Shown here: positions 1 through 10,896 of the stretch, one piece after another
Layout of the letters: every line of letters starts with the position of its first letter
Position numbering within the stretch: position 1 is the stretch's first letter
NCBI GenBank assembly: GCA_027943335.1
Contig: BSBK01014835.1
Location: forward strand, 41,001-105,000
Reading direction: 5' to 3'
DNA: 64,000 bases
Source: Chamaecyparis obtusa
Taxonomy: Eukaryota; Streptophyta; Pinopsida; Cupressales; Cupressaceae
Made by a program: the position numbers and the translations under genes
Notes under the pieces: model-generated
Told to the model about the DNA's origin: nothing
What the model saw: the letters and a program-made list of their open reading frames with translations, nothing else
Databases searched by the model: none

Positions 1-266
1 ATGGAGAACTTTATCGTATTGAGGAATCATATCGCACAACTTAATGAGTGTCATCGCACGATAAACTGAAACTTTTTGTTTCATCGCATAAGTCAAATGT
101 GCACTTTTTGCCTTGTTGAATTATTTTGTTTTCTTTGTAGTGCATTTGTAGCCTTGTAGAGATGCTTAATAAATATAGCTTTGTGATACTTTGATGCTCA
201 ATATAGATAGATTTTTCTCATGATTTGGATTGATTATTGATGTTTTCCCTTGTGTTTCTTTTGCAG

Positions 267-1862
267 ATGCGAATACCAGATTGTATCTTCTGATGTGCCT
301 ACCCACAAGCTTTGAGATTGGTTCGTCATCTATCACAACAGGAGTTAGCTATGCTTGATTAGTGTGGGCTTGGGAAGCTCACCACTATGCCTGACATTCG
401 TGTTAATGACAGGCTATTGACCACATTAGCTGAGAGATTTCACAGTGAGCATAATACCTTCCATTTTCCCACTGGTGAGATTACCATCACTCCCAAGGAT
501 GTGTATCAGATCCTCAGATTGCCTATAGCTGGGGAGTTAGTATTTTATGATTAGGATATGACAGAGAAGATCATAGTACTGAGGCGAGTCTTTGCTAATG
601 ATACCATCCTGGATCGACACATCACTTGGGATTACATGTTGAGGTAGTACGACTACGACTATTCATTGGTGTGCATGCTAGTAGGGTTGATTGGTTGTGT
701 CACTGCACCTGATCACAACCAACATGGGTTTCAGTGCGGCTAGGGTCGGATTTTGTATGAGATGTTGAGAAGGCCTCATATATTCAGCTAGGGAGCCTGC
801 TTATTATGCCACATGTACAAGGAGCTATATGAGATTGTGTACCGACGGGGCATGAGCATGGTGACATGAGTTATTTTTTCTAGATATGGGCCTGGGACCA
901 TATCTCCATAGCTCTCCCAGGGACACATGTTGATCGAGGAGTGGGTACGCCATATATTTTTCACTATATAGGTTATATCCACCAGCCCAATTCGAGAAAG
1001 ACTGCATTTTGGAATTGATAGTTAGATGATATGTCTCCTATGGTATGGCGGCCATACATAGGTTGCGAGAGGTGGTTAGGTTCAGTGCAAGAGTTGTCCT
1101 ATATATTTTCCAACAGGACACTAAATTGCAAATATGCTTCTATTATTTTTGAGATATTGTTGTCACTACAATTTTGCATATGTGTATACTTCTATTCTTT
1201 AGTCCTGACATGCTTCATAATTTTGCAGGTGTGCTCCCATAGTTGAGCATTTTTGTATTAGCAAAATTTGGCGCCAGTTCGGTCGAAGGCAGGATACATC
1301 GACCGAGTTTGCAATATATGCTCAGTTTCTAGATGAGGAGGCAGACTGCGGGCCACGACCTTCCTACATAGTTGTCGTACAAGACCTAAGGGATCTTATT
1401 GGGGTCGACTCAGAGTACCTTCCTGATGCCACCGATGTCGGTGTCACCCCTACATACAGATAACACTTGATTGATCACCCCTTTCCAATGTTTATTGATC
1501 CAACTAAGTGAATCCCTAGACCAGATTAAAAGGAGCCACCTGACAATCCACAGGGTAGAGGGGCTGGGAGAGGAGAGAGAGAGAGAGGGAAGAGAGGCAG
1601 AGGACAAGGAGATCCATGGTTTAGCAACAACAGACCCTAGAGTACAGGGCAACATAGGCTGCAGGGAGAGAGGGGATATTTAGGGTCAATGGGAGATGTT
1701 GTTGCTGCAGAGGAGTTGTCATAGGAGGAGGGGGAGAGGTTGGTGAGACAAAGGGTGGACCGAGGATACCTATTGAGGAGAGATCGACAATGGAGACTAT
1801 AGAAGGGTGAGGGGGAGTCGATGAAGAAGGAATCAACAAAGGCACCATCGAATGAGGCACTG
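267..1862 (+). pseudogene. Plant mobile domain (PMD) pseudogene, 5' part
   Basis: A broken reading frame resembling the plant mobile domain of transposon-derived and MAIL1/MAIN-type proteins. A splice-acceptor-like TTTTGCAG precedes it at 259-266. From the ATG at 387 the frame reads an LPDIR-like start followed by LLTTLAERF, FHFPTGEITIT and VYQILRLPI, the usual order of the PMD N-terminus. A frameshift near 870 leads to IWAWDHI and VWRPYIGC. After a possible intron ending at 1228 comes WRQFGRRQ, the conserved RQFG block. The tail is rich in Arg, Gly and Glu (1540-1620). In-frame stops include TAG at several sites and one TGA, so it is not functional. A retrotransposon interrupts it at 1862 and the 3' part resumes at 10341. 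The family is recognised from motif order, not from a search. Confidence 0.7.
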
Positions 1863-2909
1863 TGTAATACCCCTCCCATAGTTTTCTTTTCAGTTTAATT
1901 GGCTAGATTCTTTTGGCCACTTTTCATGTGTGTATTAGATCTTCATATATATTTGATGCTATTTATGTTTATAGTTTTACTGACCCCATACTTGCATGTG
2001 TATGGTTGACGTATATATTTTATATTTTTGTTTGATGTGCCTGATATGGTTGAGGGACATAGTCGTAGTTACTTGCTTGTGAGATCCACACGATTGGCCG
2101 ATCCTCGCCATTGCTTGTTATATATTTATACATGTATGTACATACTCATCTTTTATGCAAAATTTTAGGTATCAGGCATCGACTTCTCTGAATTGTTAGG
2201 ATGAATGTTCCCTATCACAATATCTCAATGGTAAGAGACATTAATTATCCTAAAATAGTAGACGAGTATCTGATTTTCTACCTATCTGAATTCGTCAAGG
2301 TGACGTAAATTCGTGAGCTCTTCCTTTAGGCTTGATTGTTGCATTTTGGTTTAGTTGATTTTGCTTCATGCTTGAATGTCATGTGGTTTGATGTGGTTTT
2401 GGTGTTAAAATGGATTGGGAAATTAATTAAGATTAATTAAATGAGATTAAATAATTACACCTTATGATACATTAAAATATTAATATAAGGTTAATTAATT
2501 AATGAGAATTAATTAATTACCTATGTTTAATAAATAATTTAATTGCAAAGTCAAAATTAATTAATTCAAAAATTTAATAATTATTAAATAAAAATTAAAT
2601 TTAAATGTACAATTTGAGTGAAGTGGTTATTAGTTGAGTTGCATATTTTAAATTAAATAATGCAACTTAAAAAACACTTTATTATAAAAGTAGAACTTAA
2701 CCTTTTAAAATCAAGTTGAGTTAAAGTGACATCAAGTTGAAGAAAATTAAATAAATAATTCTTTTAATAAATTAAAGTTGATAAAAACAATGTTGGAGTT
2801 GAGTTCTCATTTTTGAGATTTTAAGTTAAATAATTCTTTTATTATTTTTAAAGTGGAGATCGTCTTATTTTTTAAATTGCATTCTTTCAATGTTGGTATT
2901 TGAGTTTTC

Positions 2910-2917
2910 TATATAAG
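2910..2917 (+). promoter_or_regulatory. TATA box in 5' LTR
   Basis: TATATAAG lies in TTTTCTATATAAGAGAG about 1050 bp into the LTR. The same box is kept in the other LTR at 7644-7651 despite surrounding divergence, which supports a role as the LTR promoter. The transcription start would lie about 30 bp downstream, giving a U3 of roughly 1.1 kb and an R-U5 of roughly 2.8 kb. Confidence 0.5.
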
Positions 2918-3342
2918 AGAGTTAGAAGACCATTTAGAGAGAGAATTCAATCAGGTTTTAAAGAATTTTCTCTTGAAATTTTTTTGGAAGATTAAAGTTT
3001 TGGTATTTTTGAAAACTTTGGGTTTTCAAGATTTGGAATTGATTTTCAATTCAGCTTTATGTATTAAGGTAGGCTTTAAAATCTTCAAAATTTTTTTATT
3101 AAAATTATTGTCTTCTTCATGTTTGATTAGATCTTTTGTGTAAATGATGAGCGTTTATTAAAAATATGTGTTTCTTTGATAATACAAAATGTTAGGGAAT
3201 TGTTTGGAAGAACAATTTGATTAGGATTTTCTTTAAAAGTTTTGCCTTGATTTGTTTTCAATTATGACATTCCATGGTTTTGAAGGTTTTGAAAGAGTTC
3301 ATTTTTACAGAAAATGCATGCTTTTGAAATAGAAATATAGAG

Positions 3343-4042
3343 TTGTGTGTTATTTAATGAAGATATATTTAGTTACATGTTATTAGGAAAGATATATTCA
3401 GTTGCATGTTATTTAGGGAATATATATTGAATTGCATGTTAGTTAGAAAATATATTTTCAGTTGTATGTTATTTAAAGAAGATATATTCAGGTGCATGTT
3501 ATTTAGAAAAGATATATTCAATTGTATGTTATTTAAAGAAGATATATTCAGTTGCATGTTATTTAGAAAAGATATTTTCAGTTGCATGTTATTTAAAGAA
3601 GATATATTCAGTTGCATGGTATTTAGGGAAGATATATTCAATTGCATGTTATTTACGAAAGATATATTTAATTACATGTTATTTAAGGAAGATATATTCA
3701 GTTGCAGGTTATTTAATGAAGATATATTGAGTTGCATGTTATTTATGAAATATATATTCAGTTGCATGTTATTTAATGAAGATATATTGAGTTGCATGTT
3801 ATTTAGGGAAGATATTTTTAGTTGTATGTTATTTAAACAAGATATATATTCAATTGCATATTATTTAGGAAAGATATATTTAATTGTATTTTATTTAAGG
3901 AAGATATATTCAATTGCATGTTACTTAGGAATGATATATTTAGTTGCATGTTATTTAAGGAAGATATATTCAGTTGCATGTTATTTAGGAAAGATATATT
4001 TAGTTGCATGTTATTTGAGAAAGATATATTTATTTGCATGTA
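3343..4042 (+). repeat. 30-bp tandem repeat array in 5' LTR (about 23 units)
   Basis: A 30-bp unit of the form GATATATTCAGTTGCATGTT plus ATTTAAGGAA is repeated about 23 times with scattered point changes and a few 1-3 bp shifts. The unit length is a multiple of three and lacks stops in several frames, so it yields long repetitive reading frames on both strands: 3406-4137 plus, and 3369-3647 and 3833-4039 minus. These look like by-products of the repeat rather than genes. The partner array at 8061-8625 has fewer units, so the array changed length after insertion. Confidence 0.9.
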
Positions 4043-5753
4043 GTGGTATTCTATTTTTAGAAGAAAAAAAAATTAAAATCATACTCGAGAATTTTTTTAG
4101 AAAAATAAAAATAAGAATAATAATGATATATAATTAAATATTATTTGATGAGAATTTAATATTGATGTGTTTATTATTGAATTTTTTGGTTGTTGTGCTT
4201 GATTGTCAATATGGGTAGCATTAAGTTGGCTTTTAGGAATTGTTACCAGAGGCTTGAGGTTTTATCTTTTTAGTTTGGCATAGATAGTTACAATGTTTGT
4301 AATGTGATATTGGTTTCAATCTTTTTACCCAACCTTTGTTCATTTTAAGCTTATTAGTTATTGAATTTTTTGAGAGAGTATGTGTTTATGATGTTATGGT
4401 TTGACGACCAGTGTGTAATTGTGGGATTATGGTTTGAGGACCACTGTGAGTTCTAGTTATCTTTTATGGAACTGAAATTGGTTATTGTTGTTTATTTGAT
4501 TTGTAAAATCTATTTATGACTCGTGGACCTAGGGGAGGTTAAATAGGTGCATCTTAAGGGAGTGACTTATAATAAGGGTTCAAGACTTAAAGTGGTCAGT
4601 ACTAGGATAACCTATTGTAAGTTGTGTAATAAGTGATAATTTAATAAATTTGTTAGATAAATATTAAATAAGATAATTGTGTGTCTCGCCCATGCCTTAA
4701 GTGCTTGTATAGGCTAAGGATGAGAATGAGATGATACCTAAAAAGTAGGTATGATTAGAATTCCTCGTCTTCATAAGAGGGTATTTTGGTTTTGCATGGA
4801 TCATGTTGAGGGTTCAGAGTCTAGAGTGACCAGTCTAATGTAACTCAATCTAATAAACGCTTGAGGGCCCGGGGTCTAGAAAGACCAGTCTAGGATAACT
4901 CAAGTAGTTGTCCATGTGATGACACTCCTATAGTATATAGCTTAATTCTCCTTAGTTTCTGCATTTGCCTTTGGTGGTATGTCTTTGGTATTTAGTATTT
5001 GGTGTTTTGGTACTTGGTATTTTGATATTTATTATCTTTTCTTTATCATTAGTTGGTGGTACTTTTTGAGATAGAGAGCCTTCATGATCCATTGTTTAGT
5101 TATTTTGATGTGTTGGATTTTGTGATTGTTATCTGAGTGAGGTCTGTTGTTATCTCCTCAGCACAGTGAGAGTGGACCTTTGGTTCCACGTGGTTAGGTG
5201 GTAGTGATTCTATTACCATTGAGATTTTGATGTCTGATGATGCTGGATGATGCTTGTATCAGTTACCTTCTTCTTTTTCTTCATTGGATGCTTGTTCACA
5301 TCTATCTTAAGGTGTTATATTTGTACCTTGTATTAGTATTTTAAATGTGATAATTTTAGGATGTTTTACTATACTTTGTACTCGGTTATTGTTACATACA
5401 CTATGACTTGTGTAGTGGATGTTGTTTCATTATGTGTATCTTGATGTATCAGTTGTGTGTATGTGGTCATTTATATGAGGTTGTACTTGTTATTCATTTG
5501 CATTATATGGAGATTGTATATTATTTGTTGTATTTAGTAGATTAATTAACTTACATAATTCTACGTCATGGAACCCTTAGTTTTTGTAATATATAAATGA
5601 GTTACAATTGTAAGTATGTATTGTCTTATGTTATATTTTTTCCGCTTTGTTATTTATTATTGTTTGTAAACTTTTAAGAAAAAAATTATTTTGTAAACAT
5701 AGCAACATTTTTTAGGTTAAATCATCTTGGATTCTCTGGCGGGACATTACATT

Positions 5754-5766
5754 TGGTATCAGAGCC
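5754..5766 (+). other. Primer binding site, initiator-Met tRNA
   Basis: TGGTATCAGAGCC starts two bases after the 5' LTR end at 5751. It is the exact complement of the 3' end of plant initiator methionine tRNA, the usual primer for minus-strand synthesis in copia and many gypsy elements. Confidence 0.9.
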
Positions 5767-6547
5767 CGAGTTTCTACATTGAGATCTCTAGGAGTTTATA
5801 CGGCCACTAGATGTCTAAACAGTTGAAAATTTGAAACAAAACTTAGACATATAACTCTTTTATATTTCAGACTATTATTTATAAACCTAGAGGTATGAAA
5901 TTAGACTTGTATGTTCGAATTGGATTTTATACAAGTATTGCATTAACTAGGTACACATGAACCTCTCGAGTTATTATTTGATATAAATACAAATGTGTGT
6001 TTTATACAATTGATTGCTATATATTTTCTATAATAATGAATGAATAAAGATTTAGATCTATTTAAATTGTTAAATAATGAATGGTCGATCAATGTGATTT
6101 TTGGTTTATTCTTAAACTAAAATTATATTGCTTTTAATGACTATATGTATGTTAGATATTGACAGATCCAGAACAATATAAGAATAAACAGTTATGTGCA
6201 GAAATAAAAAAAGAAAACAATTTGAATACAGATAACACACAGATTTAACGTGGTTCACCCAAGCCCTGGACTACATCTACCTACACAGTCGTCCAACCTT
6301 TCTTATTATCTAGCAAAAATAGTATACCAACATACAATGCATTATACATCTCAGCCACTTAACATGCATTTTAGGTCCACAGTATCAACACCCACTACAT
6401 GATTAGTCGCCACAATACCAACAATATCATGTCCTTATTTTTCGACTTGTTTATAGATATCATTTTTTCTTTTGTCTTAGTAAGATGCTTCGTGATTGAG
6501 AGATGCATATCCTTATTTGTTTGTAGGCTTCCAAGAGTAAACCTAAT

Positions 6548-6562
6548 TTTAGGGGAGGTGGA
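6548..6562 (+). other. Polypurine tract
   Basis: TTTAGGGGAGGTGGA lies directly before the 3' LTR start at 6563. It is the expected plus-strand primer and, with the primer binding site, sets the element's orientation as plus. Confidence 0.8.
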
Positions 6563-7643
6563 TGTAATACCCCTCCCACAGTTTTATTTTCAGTTTAATT
6601 GGCTAGACTCTTTTTGCCACTTTTTATGTGTGTATTAGATCCTAAAATAGATTTGATGTTATTTATGTTTATAGTTTTACTAACTCATACTTGCATGTGT
6701 ATGGTTGGCGTGTATGTTTTATATTTCTGTTTGATGTGCTTGATATGGTTGAGGGAAGAAGTCGTAGTTACTTGCTTGCGAGATTCACACGATCAATCGA
6801 TCCCCGCCATTGTCTATTATATATTTATACATGTATGGACATGCTCGTCTTTTATGCAAAATTTCACGTATCAAACATCGACTTCCCTGAATTGTTAGGA
6901 TGAGCGTGTCCTATCACAACATCTCAATGGTAAGAGAGGGGGGATAACATACAGGTCAATCCCAACCTAAGCCATTAATTGTCCTAAAATAGTGGATGAG
7001 TGTCTAATTTTCTACCTATCTGAATTCGTTAAGGTGACATAAATTCGTGAGCCCTTTCTTTAGGCTTGATTGTTGCATTTTGGTTTAGTCGATTTGCTTC
7101 ATGCTTGAATGTCATGTGGTTTGATGTGGTTTTGGTGTTAAAATAGATTGAGGAATTAATTAAGATTAACTAAATGAGATTAAATAATTACACCTTATGA
7201 TACATTAAAATATTAAATATAAGGTTAATTAATTAATAAAAATTAATGAATCACTTATGTTTAATAAATAATTTAATTACAAAGTCAAAATTAATTAATT
7301 AAAAAATTTAATAATTATTAAATAAAAATTAAATTTAAATGTGCAATTTGAGTTAAGTAGTTATTAATTGAGTTAAATATTTTAAATTAAATAATACGAT
7401 TTAAAAAACACTTTATTATAAAAGTAGAACTTAACCTTTAAAAATCAAGTTACGTTAAAGTGACATCACGTTGAGGAAAATTAAATAAATAATTATTTTA
7501 ATAAATTAAAGTTGATAAAAATAATGTTGGATTTGAGTTCTCATATTTGAGATTTTAAGTTAGGTGATTCTTTTATTATTTTTAAAATGGAGATCGTCTT
7601 ATTTTTGGAGTTGTATTCTTTCAACTCTGGTATTTAGGTTTTC

Positions 7644-7651
7644 TATATAAG
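7644..7651 (+). promoter_or_regulatory. TATA box in 3' LTR
   Basis: TATATAAG, the counterpart of the box at 2910-2917, in the same TTTTCTATATAAGAGAG context. Confidence 0.45.
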
Positions 7652-8060
7652 AGAGCTAGGAGACCATTTAGAGAGAATTCAATCAAGTTTTAAAGAATTC
7701 TCTTGAATTTTTTTTGAGGATTAAAGTTTTAGTGTTTTCGAAAACTTTGAGTTTTCAATATTTGGAATTGATTTTCGATTCAGTTTTGTGTATTTAGGTA
7801 GAGTTTTAAAATCCTTAAATTTTTTTTATTAAAATCATTGTTTTCTTCATGTTTGATTAGATCTTGTGTGTAAATTATGAGCGTTTGTTAAAAAGATGTG
7901 TTTCTTTGATAATATAGAATGTTAAGGAATCTTTTGGAAAGAAAATTTGATTAGGGTTTTCTTTAAAAGTTTTGCTTTGATTTGTTTTCAATTATGACAT
8001 TCCATGGTTTTGAAGGTTTTGAAAGAGTTCATTTTTAGAGAAAAGACATGCTTTTGAAAT

Positions 8061-8625
8061 AGAAATATAGAGTTGCATGTTATTTAATGAAGATATATTC
8101 AGATGCATGTTATTGAAAAAAGATATATTCAGTTGCATGTTATTTATGGAAAATATATTGAGTTACATGTTAGTTAGTTCCAAGATATTTTCAATTGCAT
8201 GTTATTTAAAGAAGATATATTCAGTTGCATGTTATTTAGGAAAGATATTTTCAGATGCATGTTATTTAAAGAAGATATATTTAGTTGCATGTTATCTAGG
8301 TAAGATATATTCAGTTGCATGTTATTTAGGAAAGATATATTCAACTGTGTGTTATTTAATGAAGATATATTCAGTTGCATGTTATTTAAAAAAGATATAT
8401 TCAGTTGCATGTTATTTAAGAAAGATAGATTCAGTTGCATGTTATTTAAATAAGATATATTCAGTTGCATGTTATTTAAATAAGATATATTCAGTTGCAT
8501 GTTACTTAGGAATGATATATTTAGTTGCATGTTATTTAAGGAAGATATATTTAGTTGCATGTTATTTAAGGAAGATATATCTAGTTGCATATTATTTAGG
8601 AAATATATATTCATTTGAATGTAGT
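8061..8625 (+). repeat. 30-bp tandem repeat array in 3' LTR (about 18-19 units)
   Basis: Same 30-bp unit as 3343-4042, about 18-19 copies here. Open frames run through it on plus (8077-8715) and minus (8174-8614), both simple decapeptide repeats. The order of unit variants differs from the other array in the middle, while the last units and the downstream flank match closely. Confidence 0.9.
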
Positions 8626-10340
8626 GGTATTCTATTTTTAGAAAATAAAATAAAATTCATACATGAGAATTCTTTTAGAAAAATAAAAATAAGAATAATA
8701 ATGATATATAATTAAATATTATTTGATGAGAATTTAATATTGATGTATTTATTATTGGAGTTTTTGGTTGTTGTGTTTGATTATCGGTATGGGTAGCATT
8801 AAGTTGGCTTTTAGGAATTGTTACCAGAGGCTTGAGGTTTTATCTTTTTAGTTTGGCATAGATAGTTACAATGTTTGTAATGTGATATTGGTTTCAATCT
8901 TTTTACCCAACCTTTGTTCATTTTAAGCTTATTAGTTGTTGAAATTTTTGAGAGAGTATGTTTTTATGATGTTATGGTTTGATAACCAGTGTGTAATTGT
9001 TGGATTATGGTTTGAGGACCAATGTGAGTTCTAGTTATCTTTTATGGAATTGAAATTGATTATCATTTTTTATATGATTTGTAAGATCTATTTATGGCTC
9101 GTGAGCTCCTATAGGGGGTTAAATAGGTGCATCTTAGGGGAGTGGCTTATAATAAGGGTCTGGGACCCAAAGTGGTCAGTACCAGGATAACCTATCGTAA
9201 GTTGTGTAATAAGTGATAACTTAATAAAAATTTTAGACAAATATTAATAAGATTATTGTGTGGCTTGTTCATTCCTTAAGTGCTTGTATAGGCTAAGGAT
9301 GTGAATGAGATGATACTTAAAGAGTAGGTATGATTAGAATTCCTCGTCTTCATGAGAGGATATTCTAGTTCCACATAGGTCATGTTGAGGGTCTGGGGTC
9401 CAGAGTGACCAGTCTAGGGTAACTCAATCTAATAAATACTTGAGGGTCCGGGGTCTAGAGAGACCAGTCCAGGGTAACTCAAGTAGTTGTCCATGTGATG
9501 ACACTCCTATAGTATGTAGCCTAAGTCTCCTTTGTTTTTGCATTTTCCTTTGGTGGTATGTCTTTGGTATTTAGTATTTGTTGTTTTGATACTTTTGGTA
9601 TTTTGATATTTACTATCTTTTCTTTATCATTAGTTGGTGGTACCTTTTGAGATAGAGAGCCTTCAAGATCCATTGCTTAGTTGTTTTGGTGTGTTGGATT
9701 TTGTGATTGTTATCCGAGTGGGGTATGTTGTTATCTCCCCAGCATAGTGGGAGTGAACCTTTGGTTCCATGTGGTCGGGTGGTAGTGATTCTATTACCAT
9801 TGAGATTCTGACGTTCATGATGGTACTGGATGATGCTTGTATCAGTTACCTTCTTCTTGTTCTCCATTGGATGCTTGTTCATATCTATCTTATGGTGTTA
9901 TATTTGTACCCTATATTAGTATTTCTAATGTGATTATTTTAGGATATTGTACTATACTTTGTACTCGATTATTGTTACATACACTGTGACTTGTGTAGTA
10001 GATGTTGTTTGATTATGTGTACCTCAATGTATCAGTTGTATGTATGTGTTCATTTATATGAGGTTGTACTTGTTATTCATTTGCATTATATCAAGATTTT
10101 ATATTATTTGTTGTATTTAGTAGATTAATTAACTTACATAATTCTACGTCATGGAACCCTTGGAATTTGTAATCTATAAATGAATTACATTTGTAAGTAT
10201 GTATTGTCTTATGTTATATTGCTTTTGCTTTGTTATTCATTATTGTTTGTAAACTTTTAAGAAAATAAATTATTCTATAAATATAGCAACATGTTTTAGG
10301 TTAAATTCTCTTGGGTTCCTTGGCAGGGCATTACACACTG

Positions 10341-10680
10341 AGGGCAGAGGGTCCATATGACGTGGATCAATGAAGCGCGCAACTACATGAAGATCTCATA
10401 GAGGCATGAACACAAAGGGTGGTTGTAGAGGCCCAACTAGTAGAGAGAGATTGACAGATACAGTCATTGGAGGCTGTTAGGGACTAGACTCGGCACACAA
10501 CCACATACCAGGGTGCACGGGCAGCGTATTATTATACATTATATATTGGAGTTATTCCGACAGGGGCTAGGGAAGCTTCGTATTCACAGTTTGTTGTCAT
10601 GTTGGAGGGTTCCATACCTCCTCCTACTAGAGTTGATGCACCTCCTCCTCTACATCAGGCGGGGGGTGGGCACCAATCTT
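10341..10680 (+). pseudogene. PMD pseudogene, 3' part
   Basis: Continuation of the PMD pseudogene after the retrotransposon. One frame reads QLHEDLIEA, then VVVEAQLVERD, then QIQSLEAVRD, then a Thr/Tyr/Ala-rich segment and PPPTRVDAPPPLHQ, with TAG stops interspersed. A coiled-coil-like stretch followed by a low-complexity Pro-rich tail is what many PMD transposon proteins have at their C-terminus. No stop-free copy remains. The assignment depends on its position across the CACTG duplication. Confidence 0.5.
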
Positions 10681-10829
10681 GAGTTTCCTCTTTCTTGCAT
10701 CTTATCCCCTTTTTCCATTGATGTACGCATTGTTGTATCTGCATCGAGGATGCACCATTTTTGTACTCGAGACATTTTTGATCTTTTTATATCACAAGAT
10801 ATTTTGTTGTATCAAATAGTCGATATATC

Positions 10830-10845
10830 TGTGTGTGTGTGTGTG

Positions 10846-10894
<49 letters not shown>
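10830..10894. repeat. Microsatellite (TG)n(TA)n
   Basis: A compound dinucleotide run: TG from 10830 to about 10854, then TA to 10894. Confidence 0.95.

Positions 10895-10896
<2 letters not shown>

Larger units (their letters stand above)
1863..5751 (+). repeat. 5' LTR of the long-LTR element
   Basis: A 3889-bp direct repeat partner of 6563-10335. It begins TGTAATACCCC and ends GGGACATTACA. It contains an AT-rich stretch dominated by ATTAATTAA motifs (2400-2800), a TATA box at 2910 and a 30-bp tandem array at 3343-4042. The rest (4140-5750) is unique, TTG-rich, non-coding sequence with no recognisable protein domain in any frame. Confidence 0.92.
5752..6562 (+). other. Interior of the long-LTR element, non-coding
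   Basis: 811 bp between the LTRs. It begins with the primer binding site and ends with the polypurine tract. No frame encodes gag, protease, reverse transcriptase, RNase H or integrase. The 6170-6370 part contains AACGTGGTTCACCC followed by a C-rich stretch, a motif seen near the ends of some plant copia and small LTR elements. It may be a captured fragment of another element, but no boundaries or target duplication could be found. Confidence 0.75.
1863..10335 (+). mobile_element. Non-autonomous LTR retrotransposon with very long LTRs (LARD-like)
   Basis: An 8473-bp element flanked by the exact 5-bp duplication CACTG (1858-1862 and 10336-10340). Both LTRs start TGTAATACCC and end ATTACA, giving TG...CA termini with a short inverted repeat. 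The interior is only 811 bp (5752-6562), about one tenth of the element. It has an initiator-Met primer site and a polypurine tract, but no gag or pol. TGTAAT termini, an iMet primer site 2 bp after the LTR and a GGGGAGG tract are typical of Tekay/Del-type chromoviruses, so descent from such a gypsy element is likely but inferred. The LTRs differ by roughly one base in ten over the first 350 bp by eye, so the insertion is old. It sits inside the PMD pseudogene. Confidence 0.92.
6563..10335 (+). repeat. 3' LTR of the long-LTR element
   Basis: 3773 bp, collinear with 1863-5751 with many substitutions and small indels. One example is an insertion relative to the other LTR around 6938-6970 that includes GGGGGGATAACATACAGG. 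It ends GGGCATTACA at 10335 and is followed by the duplication CACTG. Most of the 116-bp length difference from the 5' LTR comes from the shorter 30-bp array. Confidence 0.92.

Noticed and set aside
3343..4042. CRISPR-like regularity of the 30-bp repeats
   Set aside because: Units are contiguous with no spacers, and the context is a plant retrotransposon.
3406..4137. A 243-codon frame on plus, and counterparts on minus, in the 30-bp array
   Set aside because: The frame is a direct product of a 30-bp tandem unit and reads as a low-complexity decapeptide on both strands. It lies within an LTR. Not annotated as a gene.
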